DNA of 32,560 bases, taken from the NCBI GenBank assembly GCA_002320665.1, contig DCKO01000007.1, forward strand, positions 5,411-37,970. The letters run 5' to 3'. The notes beneath the pieces are model-generated. The model was given only the letters and a program-made list of their open reading frames with translations, was not told the origin of the DNA and searched no databases. Positions within the stretch are counted from its first letter, which is position 1, and each line of letters opens with the position of its first letter. Source of the DNA: Micavibrio sp. UBA1672. Lineage in GTDB: Bacteria > Pseudomonadota > Alphaproteobacteria > Micavibrionales > Micavibrionaceae. Below, in pieces: positions 1 through 9,406 of the stretch. Both the position numbers and the translations under genes were made by a program.

Positions 1-428
1 TATTCATATCCCCAATACCACTGATACCCAGTGACTTTCAGGGTCATTTCAGGTTCGGCAATGCGGTCATTCTGGTACAGAATCTTGAAGGATGGCACAG
101 CAATTACGATGAGGATAATAATCGGGACAACTGTCCAGACAATTTCCAGCAAGACATAATGTGTCACCTTGGATGGTGTGGGATTGGCGCGTCTATTATA
201 GCGCAGAACAACAATCACCAACAGCATAAAAACAAAAGCGACAATTGCGGCAATAATATAGAGGAGCATATTATGGAATTCATGAATACGATCAGCTGAT
301 GTGGTTGCAGATGGCTGTAACATCAAGCCCCAGTCGACCGGTTCATTGGCAAGGGCCGGAAAAGTAAAGAGTGTTACGGCACTTAGGATCATAAAGCCAA
401 AGGCAAATAATTGTTTGTGTATTCTCAT
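1..428 (-). CDS. ctaC: Cytochrome c oxidase subunit II, 5' part (runs off the window)
   Basis: Subunit II of the aa3-type cytochrome c oxidase accepts electrons from cytochrome c through its CuA site and passes them to subunit I. Reading the minus strand from the ATG at 428 gives a signal peptide ending near ALA-NEPVDWG, then the family's two membrane spans: LLYIIAAIVAFVFMLLVIVV, and a second one after VLLEIVWTVVP (PIIILIVIAVPSFKILY). The coding frame leaves the window within the family motif VTGYQWYWGYEY. The CuA-binding cupredoxin domain would lie further left and is not visible. About 142 residues are present. The identification rests on the HEFHNMLLY, EIVWTVVP and GYQWYWGYEY motifs and is secure. 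The upstream 120 bases up to rsmE are AT-rich and hold no other gene; presumably they carry the promoter. Confidence 0.95.
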   Translation of the reverse strand, partial: MRIHKQLFAFGFMILSAVTLFTFPALANEPVDWGLMLQPSATTSADRIHEFHNMLLYIIAAIVAFVFMLLVIVVLRYNRRANPTPSKVTHYVLLEIVWTVVPIIILIVIAVPSFKILYQNDRIAEPEMTLKVTGYQWYWGYE

Positions 429-550
429 TTTCGAATGCTCGTTTATTGGTCGAATAGTCTCTTGGCGCTAAGACATAGAAATATATCACTGAAAAAGCAA
501 GTCTGAACAGAGGGGTTTTGTTATTTTTTTATGTTTTTTACTGATTTTTT

Positions 551-1270
551 TCAAAATGATAGGCGCGCCCATGATAAACAGGCAATGGCTGCGGTCTCGG
601 CGCGCAATATATTATCCCCCAGCGAAACAGGAACGAGATATTTATTATCTACAATGACTTTGATTTCAGCGTCAGAAAAACCGCCTTCGGGTCCAATGAA
701 AAAGGCTAGCGGTCCTTTGGTTGCCGTGACATCCCTTAGAGGGGGCAGTTCTTCACGTTCAAGCCCCACAATTACAAGCTTGTCGAGGTTTTTGATAACA
801 CTATCGAAATCTTGCGACTCGTGAAAATGCGGGATATCCAGCCTTTCACATTGCTCGGCGGCCTCAATCATTTGGCGCTGGATGCGATTATCGTTTAAAA
901 AGCGTTTTTCCGTATGCTTTGTGATGACAGGGTAAAAATCACTCACGCCCAACTCGACGGCTTTTTCGACCATGACGCTTAGGCGCGCCGTTTTAATCGG
1001 CGAGAAGTACAGAGCGAGTTCCGGTGCTTTTTTTGGTTGATCCTTAAGCTTTTCCACCAAGGTTATACTGGTTTCTTTCTTTTTTTGCTCAGTGATCACC
1101 GCCAGATACTCGCCATTCCGCCCGTTAAACACACGAAGGTGGTCACCTGTTTTTTTTCGTAAAACATTGCGCAAATAATGGGATTGATCTGTCTCAAGGA
1201 GAATAAGCGCATTTTCTTCAAATGCGGCATTGAGATATAGCCTCGGATGCTTGTATAAATCCTTTGTCAT
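551..1270 (-). CDS. rsmE: 16S rRNA (uracil-1498-N3)-methyltransferase RsmE
   Basis: RsmE is a SPOUT-fold enzyme that methylates N3 of U1498 in 16S rRNA using S-adenosylmethionine. The 239-residue product has the usual length. It begins with the family's HPRLYL segment, followed by an N-terminal PUA-like part. The SPOUT half then shows EKAVELGV (about 102-109), EAAEQCER (about 137), the SAM-binding loop IGPEGGFS (about 192-199) and LGDNILRAETA (about 217-227). I chose the ATG at 1270 because it places HPRLYL near residue 8 as in relatives; a TTG at 1309 would add 13 residues without family similarity. Its start codon shares two bases with that of the divergent ubiA, so neither gene has a private upstream region. 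No clear Shine-Dalgarno sequence is seen. Confidence 0.93.
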   Translation of the reverse strand: MTKDLYKHPRLYLNAAFEENALILLETDQSHYLRNVLRKKTGDHLRVFNGRNGEYLAVITEQKKKETSITLVEKLKDQPKKAPELALYFSPIKTARLSVMVEKAVELGVSDFYPVITKHTEKRFLNDNRIQRQMIEAAEQCERLDIPHFHESQDFDSVIKNLDKLVIVGLEREELPPLRDVTATKGPLAFFIGPEGGFSDAEIKVIVDNKYLVPVSLGDNILRAETAAIACLSWARLSF

Positions 1271-2216
1271 GATCAAAGAAGTAAATAGCGAAAATTTCAC
1301 AGATATCAAGCGCCTTGTCTGGATCGAACGGTTTTTGCCTGCGAAAATCCGCCCTTACGCCTATCTCATGCGGCTGGATCGGCCTATCGGGATCTGGCTT
1401 TTACTCCTGCCCAGTTTTTGGGGAATTGCACTGGCGGCGGGTGGATTAGGACAATTTACGGTGCGGACATGGACAGTCATGGTTTTATTTGCGCTTGGTG
1501 CGGTGATTATGCGCGGGGCGGGCTGTGTGATTAATGATCTGTGGGATCGTGATCTGGATAAGATGGTTGAACGCACACGAGGGCGGCCGATTGCCAGCGG
1601 CGCTGTCTTACCCAAGCAAGCGCTTGTGTTTTTAGCAACATTGTTGCTGTTTGGGCTTTTGATTTTACTACAATTTAATATGACCACAATATTACTGGGG
1701 CTATTGAGCCTTCCTCTGATTACGACCTACCCCCTTATGAAGCGTATCACATGGTGGCCCCAAGCCTTTTTGGGGCTTACCTTTAATTTCGGGGCGCTGA
1801 TGGGTTATAGCGCGATTTATGGCTCGGTTGATGCGGCGGCGCTCCTGCTCTATATCAGCGGTTTTTTCTGGACGATAGCCTATGACACGATCTACGCGCA
1901 TCAAGATAAGGACGATGATATCATGGCTGGGATTAAATCCACAGCGCGGCTTTTTAATGAGGAGAGCAAATTCTGGGTGCGGGGGTTTTATGGTTTAAGC
2001 GCGATCAGTCTTCTTGTCTGTTTTATTGTGAAATACATGCAAGAGAATACAGAGACTGTGCCCTATGTGACTCTCATCCTCTTTGGGGTTTCACTGCTTT
2101 ATCTGGGGCGGATTATGGCGCAATGGAAACCGGATATCCAAGAAAGCTCTCTTAAGAGCTTCAAGGCCAATTATATTTTTGGATTGATTATTTTCTGTGC
2201 GATTTTAGGACTTTAG
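1269..2216 (+). CDS. ubiA: 4-hydroxybenzoate polyprenyltransferase
   Basis: UbiA attaches the polyprenyl tail to 4-hydroxybenzoate, the membrane-bound step of ubiquinone synthesis. The 315-residue protein is strongly hydrophobic with about eight membrane segments. It carries the two Asp-rich prenyl-diphosphate/Mg motifs of the family: NDLWDRDLD (about 89-97) and YAHQDKDDD (about 209-217). The segment LMRLDRPIGIWLLL near the N terminus is typical of alphaproteobacterial UbiA. The start at 1269 is the first plausible ATG and gives a normal leader of about 33 residues; an in-frame TTG at 1230 would extend 13 residues into rsmE. The stop overlaps the last codons of the convergent glutamate dehydrogenase by four bases (2213-2216). 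Confidence 0.94.
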   Translation: MIKEVNSENFTDIKRLVWIERFLPAKIRPYAYLMRLDRPIGIWLLLLPSFWGIALAAGGLGQFTVRTWTVMVLFALGAVIMRGAGCVINDLWDRDLDKMVERTRGRPIASGAVLPKQALVFLATLLLFGLLILLQFNMTTILLGLLSLPLITTYPLMKRITWWPQAFLGLTFNFGALMGYSAIYGSVDAAALLLYISGFFWTIAYDTIYAHQDKDDDIMAGIKSTARLFNEESKFWVRGFYGLSAISLLVCFIVKYMQENTETVPYVTLILFGVSLLYLGRIMAQWKPDIQESSLKSFKANYIFGLIIFCAILGL

Positions 2217-5200
2217 CCGCCGTAAAGGCTGCGCAAGCGTTGCTCGGCCACGGTGAGCATGGTCAGGTCAATTGTCCCTGTCCGGCGCAAGCTTGCGAAG
2301 AGTGAGTCCAGTTGCACAATATGATTGCCGTGCTGGTCCAGCCATTGATCCACCAGAGAGGTTTTCTTTTTATTGTTGCCGCCAACATCACGCAAAATGC
2401 GTAAGGTCATGCCGGCCTGACAGCCAAAGAACTGATCGATCAAACCGCTAACGGCTTCGGCCTGCCGGTGGCCCTCATGCGGCAGGAAGCGCGCTTGTTG
2501 ACGTAGCCAATCGAAATGCAAACGCTCGCCGAGTTCAAAATACGTACGCGCAGCGCTTTTCAGGTCGGTTTTCTGCTCACCGGAGACGCGGATAATATCA
2601 CAAGCCGAAGAGAGTACAGGCATCAGTGCGATTTCATGGGCGATATCATGTGGCAAGCCATCCTTAATACCAATTTGCGTACGCTGCTCTATTGACATAC
2701 GTACATCCTGTGTCACGAGCGTATCAAGGTCTTTACTAAGTTCTTTAACGCCTTTGCCAAATTCCTGTACGTCTTTTTTCAGATCCATTTCACGACCCAG
2801 ACGCGTCAGGAACCATGTAATAGCATGCTCGGATAGAAGTGCGATTTCGCGCATGGCTTTGAGCTGTACGCTGGCAACAACTTTCCCGTCCAGCCCCTCG
2901 ATGTTGTCCCATAATTCGCGCAGGCCAAAGGCATCACGCACGATCAGATAGGCCTGCATGATATCGTTAATGCTCTCGCCTGTTTTGTTCATACGGGATT
3001 TCAGGAATGTCGGGCCCATACGATTAATGAGAGAGTTTGACATCATCGTCGCAATAATCTCGCGGCGCAATCTGTGATTCAGAATTTCCTTTTCAAATTT
3101 CTTACCCAGAATTTCAGGAAAATACTCAATAAGCCAATAAGCCATTTCAGGATTATCGGGAATATCGGATTCCAGCAATTCCTGAGTCAGACTGATTTTG
3201 GCATAGGCCAGAAGTACGCATAGCTCCGGGCGGGTTAAACCTTTACCTGTACGAATGCGCAGTTCAATGGTTTCCTGATCGGGTAGGCCTTCAATATCAC
3301 GGCGAAGCCCTTGTTCACGTTCCATATCCTGAATGAATTCTTCTTGTATTTGCAGGTTTTCACGGGCCTGAAGCTCGGCCAAAGAAATGGCCTGTGCCTG
3401 CTGGTAATTATGACGCAGAACATGGTCCGCAACTTCTTCAGTCATTTTCTCTAGTAATTTATTACGGGCCTTTAGGTCCATATTATGCTCTTTTTTGGTC
3501 ATCACCTCTGAGAGCAAAATTTTGATATTCACCTCATGGTCAGAGGAATCCACACCAGCAGAATTATCCAGAAAGTCTGTATTCAAACGGACTTGTCTTT
3601 CAGACAGATCAATGCGGCCTAGCTGGGTTACGCCTAGATTTGCGCCCTCACCTATTACTTTGGCGCGTACATCCACGGCGTTTACACGTACAGCATCATT
3701 GGCCTTATCACCAACATCGACCTGACTTTCCTTGGACGATTTAATATATGTACCAATGCCGCCAAACCATAGTAGATCCGTACGTGATTTCAAAATGGCC
3801 TTGATAAGCTCTGTCGGGGGGACTTTTTGCTTTTGTATATCAAAGCGCTGCTGGATTTCCGGCGTGAGTTCCAGCATCTTGTCCGAACGCTTATAGATTC
3901 TTCCGCCTGCAGATAAAGTCTTTTCATCGTATTCGTCCCAGCCACCGCATATATCGAAAAGACGCTTGCGCTCTTTGTAACTAATTTCTACATCTGGCGT
4001 GGGATCACAGAAAATATGCAAGTGGTTAAACGCACCGATTAAGCGGATATGCTCAGAAAGCAGCATCCCGTTTCCGAAAACATCGCCGCCCATATCGCCA
4101 ACACCACACACATCAAAGGGCTGGCTTTGTGTGTCATGGTTCAAAAGGCGGAAGTGGAATTTCACTGATTCCCAAGCACCGCGGGCTGTAATACCCATTT
4201 TCTTGTGGTCATATCCAGCAGAGCCCCCAGAGGCGAAAGCATCATCAAGCCAGAAATCATAATCCTGTGACAGGCCATTCGCTATATCCGAAAATGTCGC
4301 TGTTCCTTTATCGGCAGCCACCACCAAGTAAGGATCATCACCATCGCGGCGCACGACTTTTTCGGGTGGAATAATCTTTTTGCCTTTTTGGTTGTCTGTA
4401 ATATCCAGCATACCGCAAATAAAGGTTTTATAGCATTCAACACCTTCTTTGAAGAACTCTTCGCGGCTATTGGTCGGGGTTTTGACTATAAAGCCCCCTT
4501 TCGCACCCATCGGCACGATAACGGCATTTTTGACCATTTGCGATTTCATAAGGCCCAGTACTTCGGTGCGGTAATCCTCATGACGGTCAGACCAGCGCAA
4601 GCCGCCACGTGCGATCATGTCACCACGCAAGTGAATGGCTTCAACACGCGGGGAATAGACAAAAATCTCGCGGAATGGACGCGGCGCAGGCATATCCGGC
4701 ACAAGCGATGAATCAAATTTTAGCGACAAATAAGGCTTTGCGCTACTATCTTTGGCGCGCTGGAAGTAGTTTGTGCGCATTGTGGCTTGTACAAGACCAA
4801 CCATAGAGCGCAAAATACGGTCATAATCGCTGGAGATCACATCTTCGAGCTTATCCAGGACGGGCTTTGCCAAATCCTCGAATAGTTTTGTCTCGTTTTT
4901 AGTATTTCTTTCCGGCTCCAGAAGGTTCTTGAACAGATCAATAATCATGCGGCTGATCTCGGGATGATCTGTCATTGCCTTTTCGATGTAGCTGCGGCTG
5001 AAGGAAAAGCGCAGTTGCTTTATGTAGCGGACATAGCTGCGCAGGATTGTGATTTCATGCCAATTCGCGCCAGCGGTAAGTGTCAGGCGATTCAAAGTGT
5101 CATTTTCAACATCCTGATTCCAGATTTTGACAAAGGCTTTTTCAAAGTTTTTCTTTACATCTTCGACTTCAATAGAGCCTTCGATCTCAGGTGTTTCCAG

Positions 5201-7051
5201 CAAGAAGTCATGTATCCAGACCGAAGTCTTGCCGCCATTGGGCTTGATTTCGAAAGGAAGCTCAGCAATGACGCGCAAGCCCATATTTTCGAGGATCGGC
5301 AACACATCCGATAGTGTGATCGGCGAGCCAACATGATAGACTTTAAGCCGTACGCATTTCTCCAAGACATCATTGGGACGGTATAGGTCCAGAACAATAC
5401 TGTTATCTTTTAAAGCTTCTTCGATTTTCTCGATATCGAATACGGCTTGCTTGGCCAGATAATGCGAGGAATACCCCACCGGAAAGGCTTCTGCGTAACG
5501 CATATTTGTTGTGGCGATATGTTGCTCATCTGTATAGGCCTCAGCCAAAGCCTGATAGAGTTTTTCGGGCCATGTCTGGCCACATTCGCGTAAACGATGC
5601 TCGATTTTAGCGATATCAATTTTTTTAGGGTTTTTCTGGCTGGTTTTTAGGATAAACATGACCCTCGCAAAAACGGAATCATCTAGCGTTGTATAGAAAT
5701 TTGAGAGTTGGCCGCCTGTTTCCTCTTCGAGGATCATCGCAAAATTCTGTCGTAAGTCAGTTCCGAAGCGGTCTTTGGGCACGTACACCAAACAGGAAAT
5801 ATAGCGCTTAAACGGGTCTTTACGCATAAATAGGGCGATACGCTGACGCTCTTGCAGGCGTATGATGTTCTGGCAAATGCGCAAAAGCTCTTTTGTTTCA
5901 ATCTGGAATAGCTCATCGCGTGGATATTTCTCCAGAATATGGCGCAGAGCCTTACGATTATGGGAGCCTTGAACAAAGCCGGAATGTTCGACTACATCTT
6001 CAACGACTTTGCGCAAATATGGTACATCCCTTACACTGCGGGAGTACGTCACAGAGGTAAACAGACCCAAAAAGAGCTTTTCACCAATGATATTTCCTTG
6101 CTTGTCATAGGTTTTGACGGCTATGCAATCCATCGGCACGCGCCTGTGTACGGTCGAGAGCTTATTGGTCTTGGAGACAGAAACAGGCGGGAGATTTATG
6201 CGCAACTCCTGCATGTTTCGCGGCAAGCCTTCTTGGGTTTCGGAGATATAGGCCGGTGTCAGATCATCCTGTAATAACCCCAGTGAAGAGCCCTTCACCG
6301 TTTTACTGACCGGTGCGCCGTCTTTTCCCTTATCGAAATGATATTCACGATAGCCCAAAAGGGTAAAGTTATTGTCGTGCAGGTAATCCAGAAATGCGCA
6401 ATATTCTTGTATTTCTGCGGCTGGGCGACGTGTACGTGCAGAGTTTAATTCTTCCGAAGACTGCTTGAGCTTATCAAGCATGTCATGCCAGTCTTTATTG
6501 GCATTATAAACATCATCCAGAACTTTCAAAAAGCCTTCTTCCAGCTTTTTGATAGATTTTTCAGATAAGGTTTCGTTGATCTGTACGTGAATATGCGCCT
6601 GACGGAAATAATCTTCACCCGATACTGGTGAAATATCCAGCAACTCGGCCTTATCATTATATTTTGTATATAATACCGGATGTACCAGAATACCGATCAG
6701 GTGATTATGTTTGTTGATTTCAGCCGCCACAGAATCAACCAAGAAAGCCACATCATCACTAACGATATCGATCACAGTCTTACGGCAGTCGCCTTTATCC
6801 ATATCAGGACAGTAAATCTTTAGCTCTGGCTCCCCTTTTTTACGGCATTTCGCCATATCCCAGTGTGATTGGGCCATATGCATCATGATATTGGCATCGA
6901 AAAACTCCAGATCTTTTTCAGAAATTCTCTCGCACATCACTTCGAGCATTTGTATCAGGCCAGACGGGGCATTTTCAGGGAATAAATCACGCGCTTGCTT
7001 GATTAGCGCATCAAACGCATCACTTTGCTTTTGTTTTTTGCTAGTAGACAT
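2213..7051 (-). CDS. gdhB: NAD-specific glutamate dehydrogenase, ~180 kDa large class
   Basis: This enzyme oxidatively deaminates L-glutamate to 2-oxoglutarate, ammonia and NADH. The 1,612-residue length matches the large 'GDH180' class of Streptomyces, Pseudomonas and Caulobacter, which has N-terminal ACT-like regulatory regions, a central catalytic domain and a long C-terminal helical part. The catalytic signature RGGLRWSDR (about 812) is followed by KSQMVKNAVIVPMGAKGGF (about 832-852), containing the substrate-binding lysines. The nucleotide-binding half includes CGVGDMGGDVFGNGM and WFGGIGTYIKSS (about 1094). The gene is uninterrupted. It is divergent from bdhA and ends tail-to-tail with ubiA. 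No Shine-Dalgarno sequence is obvious before ATG 7051. In characterised members the enzyme is catabolic; allosteric control is known in some of them but cannot be read from this sequence. Confidence 0.96.
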   Translation of the reverse strand: MSTSKKQKQSDAFDALIKQARDLFPENAPSGLIQMLEVMCERISEKDLEFFDANIMMHMAQSHWDMAKCRKKGEPELKIYCPDMDKGDCRKTVIDIVSDDVAFLVDSVAAEINKHNHLIGILVHPVLYTKYNDKAELLDISPVSGEDYFRQAHIHVQINETLSEKSIKKLEEGFLKVLDDVYNANKDWHDMLDKLKQSSEELNSARTRRPAAEIQEYCAFLDYLHDNNFTLLGYREYHFDKGKDGAPVSKTVKGSSLGLLQDDLTPAYISETQEGLPRNMQELRINLPPVSVSKTNKLSTVHRRVPMDCIAVKTYDKQGNIIGEKLFLGLFTSVTYSRSVRDVPYLRKVVEDVVEHSGFVQGSHNRKALRHILEKYPRDELFQIETKELLRICQNIIRLQERQRIALFMRKDPFKRYISCLVYVPKDRFGTDLRQNFAMILEEETGGQLSNFYTTLDDSVFARVMFILKTSQKNPKKIDIAKIEHRLRECGQTWPEKLYQALAEAYTDEQHIATTNMRYAEAFPVGYSSHYLAKQAVFDIEKIEEALKDNSIVLDLYRPNDVLEKCVRLKVYHVGSPITLSDVLPILENMGLRVIAELPFEIKPNGGKTSVWIHDFLLETPEIEGSIEVEDVKKNFEKAFVKIWNQDVENDTLNRLTLTAGANWHEITILRSYVRYIKQLRFSFSRSYIEKAMTDHPEISRMIIDLFKNLLEPERNTKNETKLFEDLAKPVLDKLEDVISSDYDRILRSMVGLVQATMRTNYFQRAKDSSAKPYLSLKFDSSLVPDMPAPRPFREIFVYSPRVEAIHLRGDMIARGGLRWSDRHEDYRTEVLGLMKSQMVKNAVIVPMGAKGGFIVKTPTNSREEFFKEGVECYKTFICGMLDITDNQKGKKIIPPEKVVRRDGDDPYLVVAADKGTATFSDIANGLSQDYDFWLDDAFASGGSAGYDHKKMGITARGAWESVKFHFRLLNHDTQSQPFDVCGVGDMGGDVFGNGMLLSEHIRLIGAFNHLHIFCDPTPDVEISYKERKRLFDICGGWDEYDEKTLSAGGRIYKRSDKMLELTPEIQQRFDIQKQKVPPTELIKAILKSRTDLLWFGGIGTYIKSSKESQVDVGDKANDAVRVNAVDVRAKVIGEGANLGVTQLGRIDLSERQVRLNTDFLDNSAGVDSSDHEVNIKILLSEVMTKKEHNMDLKARNKLLEKMTEEVADHVLRHNYQQAQAISLAELQARENLQIQEEFIQDMEREQGLRRDIEGLPDQETIELRIRTGKGLTRPELCVLLAYAKISLTQELLESDIPDNPEMAYWLIEYFPEILGKKFEKEILNHRLRREIIATMMSNSLINRMGPTFLKSRMNKTGESINDIMQAYLIVRDAFGLRELWDNIEGLDGKVVASVQLKAMREIALLSEHAITWFLTRLGREMDLKKDVQEFGKGVKELSKDLDTLVTQDVRMSIEQRTQIGIKDGLPHDIAHEIALMPVLSSACDIIRVSGEQKTDLKSAARTYFELGERLHFDWLRQQARFLPHEGHRQAEAVSGLIDQFFGCQAGMTLRILRDVGGNNKKKTSLVDQWLDQHGNHIVQLDSLFASLRRTGTIDLTMLTVAEQRLRSLYGG

Positions 7052-7246
7052 TGTTTTGGTATCACCGGTTACATAATTTACGGGCGCATCTTATGATGAA
7101 AAAGCCTTATGGTCCAGAGGAATTCGGCGTGTTACACCCCTCTTTTTGCTTTGCATTGCACAAACGATTTTTCCGGTTTTGGGTGTAATCGCGGTTTTAT
7201 TTTTATGCTCATTCTATATGATATTTTTTGCGCATTTACGCTATAG

Positions 7247-7253
7247 AAGGAGG
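7247..7253 (+). promoter_or_regulatory. Strong ribosome-binding site fixing the bdhA start
   Basis: AAGGAGG lies six bases before the ATG at 7260. It decides that start over an in-frame TTG at 7146 that would add 38 mostly hydrophobic residues. It is one of the best Shine-Dalgarno matches in the window, in contrast to the weak sites before most neighbours. Confidence 0.85.
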
Positions 7254-7259
7254 AGCGCG

Positions 7260-8042
7260 ATGTCATTGAAGGGAAAAACAGCATTAATAACCGGATCCAC
7301 AAGCGGAATCGGCTTTGGCATAGCCCAGAATTTTGCCGATCAAGGCGTTAATATTGTAATGAATGGCTTTGGCGATTCCAATGAGATCGAGACAAAACGA
7401 AAAGAGCTGGAAGGTAAAGGCGTAACAGCAATCTATCACGGCGCGGATATGACCAAACCCGAAGAAATCCGTGATATGGTGGCGACGGCAGAAAAGGAAT
7501 TCGGGAATGTTGATATTCTGGTGAATAATGCCGGCATACAATATGTTTCACCAATCGAAGAATTCCCCGAGGAAAAATGGGATGCGATCATAGGAATTGT
7601 CTTGTCTTCGGCCTTTCATACCACCAAGGCCGTACTTGGCAGGATGCGCGAGGCTGGTTGGGGACGGATTATCAATATGTGCTCGGCCCACGGCTTGGTG
7701 GCCTCGCCTTACAAAACGGCGTACGTGTCTGCAAAGCATGGAATTCTAGGCTTTACGAAGACTATGGGGCTGGAGGTTGCGCAGGATAATATTACTTGCA
7801 ATGCGATTTGTCCGGGCTATGTTTTCACCCCCTTGGTGGAAAACCAGATTGCCGATACGGCAAAAGCGCGCGGTATATCCGAAGAAGATGTCATCAATAA
7901 TGTTTTACTGGCGGCGCAATGGACAAAAAAATTCGTGACAATCGAACAAGTTGCTGGTATTGCCCTGTTTTTGTGCTCGGATACGGCGGAAAACATCACG
8001 GGCACAGATATTGTTGTTGATGGCGGATGGACGGCTGCCTGA
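7260..8042 (+). CDS. bdhA: D-3-hydroxybutyrate dehydrogenase (SDR family), Asn-to-Val in the tetrad
   Basis: BdhA interconverts D-3-hydroxybutyrate and acetoacetate with NAD+, the entry step for use of stored polyhydroxybutyrate or ketone bodies. The 260-residue product is a classical short-chain dehydrogenase: TGSTSGIG (11-18), NNAG (89-92), catalytic Ser142, Tyr155 and Lys159 (YVSAK), and the C-terminal DGGWTA typical of this enzyme. Residues known to contact substrate in Pseudomonas BdhA are present at the same numbers: Gln94, His144, Lys152, Gln196. The oddity is residue 114. The family reads INLSxxFH with catalytic Asn, but here the codon is GTC, giving IVLSSAFH. Activity is therefore likely but unproven. 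It heads an operon with ndh (32-base gap) and gor, and acetoacetyl-CoA synthetase, the next pathway step, lies 9 kb downstream. Confidence 0.93.
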   Translation: MSLKGKTALITGSTSGIGFGIAQNFADQGVNIVMNGFGDSNEIETKRKELEGKGVTAIYHGADMTKPEEIRDMVATAEKEFGNVDILVNNAGIQYVSPIEEFPEEKWDAIIGIVLSSAFHTTKAVLGRMREAGWGRIINMCSAHGLVASPYKTAYVSAKHGILGFTKTMGLEVAQDNITCNAICPGYVFTPLVENQIADTAKARGISEEDVINNVLLAAQWTKKFVTIEQVAGIALFLCSDTAENITGTDIVVDGGWTAA

Positions 8043-8074
8043 TTTTTTAACGCTACGGAAAAAGATATAATATA

Positions 8075-9406
8075 ATGGAACAGGATTTATCGAATAAACC
8101 CCATGTGGTGATCATTGGTGCGGGCTTTGGCGGACTAAGCACGGCCAAAATATTAGCCAATAAGGGTGTGCGTGTCTCGGTGATCGACAAGCACAATCAC
8201 CACCTCTTTCAACCTTTACTCTATCAGGTGGCTACGGCGGCTTTGACGGCGGCTGAAATCGCTTCGCCTATTCGTCATATTTTACGCAAAGCCAAGAATA
8301 TTGCCGTTTATATGAATAAAATTGTTGAAGTTGATACGAATAAGAAGATTGTACGTTCCCGTAGCGGTCGAGAGTTTAAGTATGATTATCTGGTTTTGGC
8401 AACTGGTGCGCGCCACAGCTATTTCGGCAAAGATGAGTGGGAAGAAGTTGCGCCAGGTCTGAAATCCATTGAGGATGCACGGGAAATCCGCAAGCGCGTT
8501 CTGACAGCTTTTGAAAAAGCAGAAATGGAAGATGATCTGGAGAAAAGAGCGGCGCTGCTGAATTTCGTAGTCGTCGGGGCCGGCCCAACGGGTGTAGAAC
8601 TAGCCGGTGCGATTGCCGAGCTTGCCAATTACACACTGACCGAGGATTTCGAGCATATTAAACCAAGTGATGCACGGATTATTCTGGTTGATGCCGGCCC
8701 GCGTATCTTACCAAGTTTTGATGAAAAGCTTTGTGCCAAGGCGATTGACCACCTTACGACGTTAGGCGTGGATATTCATGTGAATTCCATGGTTAAGGAC
8801 ATCACTGAGGATCATGTAACCTTCGGTGAGCAAACCGTTGCGACGCGTACAGTTATCTGGGCGGCAGGCGTACAGGCTTCCTCGGCAGGGAAATGGATCG
8901 GTGCAGAGACTGACCGCACAGGCCGCGTACCCGTCGATGCCCATTTATGCGTTCAAGATCATCCCGAAATTTATGCGATTGGCGATACTGCAAGCCATAC
9001 GCCCGAAGGTGCGGAGCGTCCCTTACCGGGCATTGCGCCTGTTGCCAAGCAAATGGGTGAATTTGTCGGCAAAGATATTTTGAAGCGGATTGATGAGCGT
9101 AAAAGAAGCACCTTCAAATACAAAGATCTGGGCACTATGGCAACGATTGGACGTAACCGTGCTATCGCTGATCTTCGTGGCTTTAAGCTTAGCGGTTTCA
9201 CGGGCTGGATTTTGTGGTGTATTGCCCATGTTTACTTCCTTGTTGGCTTTAGAAACCGCCTTGTTGTGTGTTTACAGTGGTTTTTTTCTTATATGACCTA
9301 TCACAGAGGTGTTCGCCTGATTATCGGGGAAAGCGGTATTGTGCCCGACGATAAAGACGCAGAAGATGTTAAAAAAGAAGCCAAAAAGGATGAAAAGGCC
9401 GCATGA
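8075..9406 (+). CDS. ndh: Type II NADH:quinone oxidoreductase (NDH-2)
   Basis: NDH-2 is a single-subunit flavoprotein on the inner face of the membrane that passes electrons from NADH to ubiquinone without pumping protons. The 443-residue product has two Rossmann motifs, GAGFGG (16-21, FAD) and GAGPTG (168-173, NADH), the quinone/FAD-region segment HHLFQPLLYQVA (42-53), and AIGDTA before a conserved APVAKQMGEFVG. The C-terminal part from about residue 368 (FTGWILWCIAHVYFLVGF) is the amphipathic/hydrophobic membrane-binding tail of the family. A Lys/Glu-rich tail of about 20 residues follows. It sits 32 bases after bdhA, and its stop overlaps the gor start (ATGA). The context suggests it reoxidises NADH made by BdhA. 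Confidence 0.94.
   Translation: MEQDLSNKPHVVIIGAGFGGLSTAKILANKGVRVSVIDKHNHHLFQPLLYQVATAALTAAEIASPIRHILRKAKNIAVYMNKIVEVDTNKKIVRSRSGREFKYDYLVLATGARHSYFGKDEWEEVAPGLKSIEDAREIRKRVLTAFEKAEMEDDLEKRAALLNFVVVGAGPTGVELAGAIAELANYTLTEDFEHIKPSDARIILVDAGPRILPSFDEKLCAKAIDHLTTLGVDIHVNSMVKDITEDHVTFGEQTVATRTVIWAAGVQASSAGKWIGAETDRTGRVPVDAHLCVQDHPEIYAIGDTASHTPEGAERPLPGIAPVAKQMGEFVGKDILKRIDERKRSTFKYKDLGTMATIGRNRAIADLRGFKLSGFTGWILWCIAHVYFLVGFRNRLVVCLQWFFSYMTYHRGVRLIIGESGIVPDDKDAEDVKKEAKKDEKAA

Noticed and set aside
7093..7188. Small 31-codon open frame (MMKKPYGPEEF...) in the gdhB-bdhA divergent region
   Set aside because: No ribosome-binding site and no recognisable sequence; most likely chance.
7146..7259. N-terminal hydrophobic extension of BdhA from a TTG
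   Set aside because: The strong AAGGAGG and the family's usual start both point to ATG 7260.
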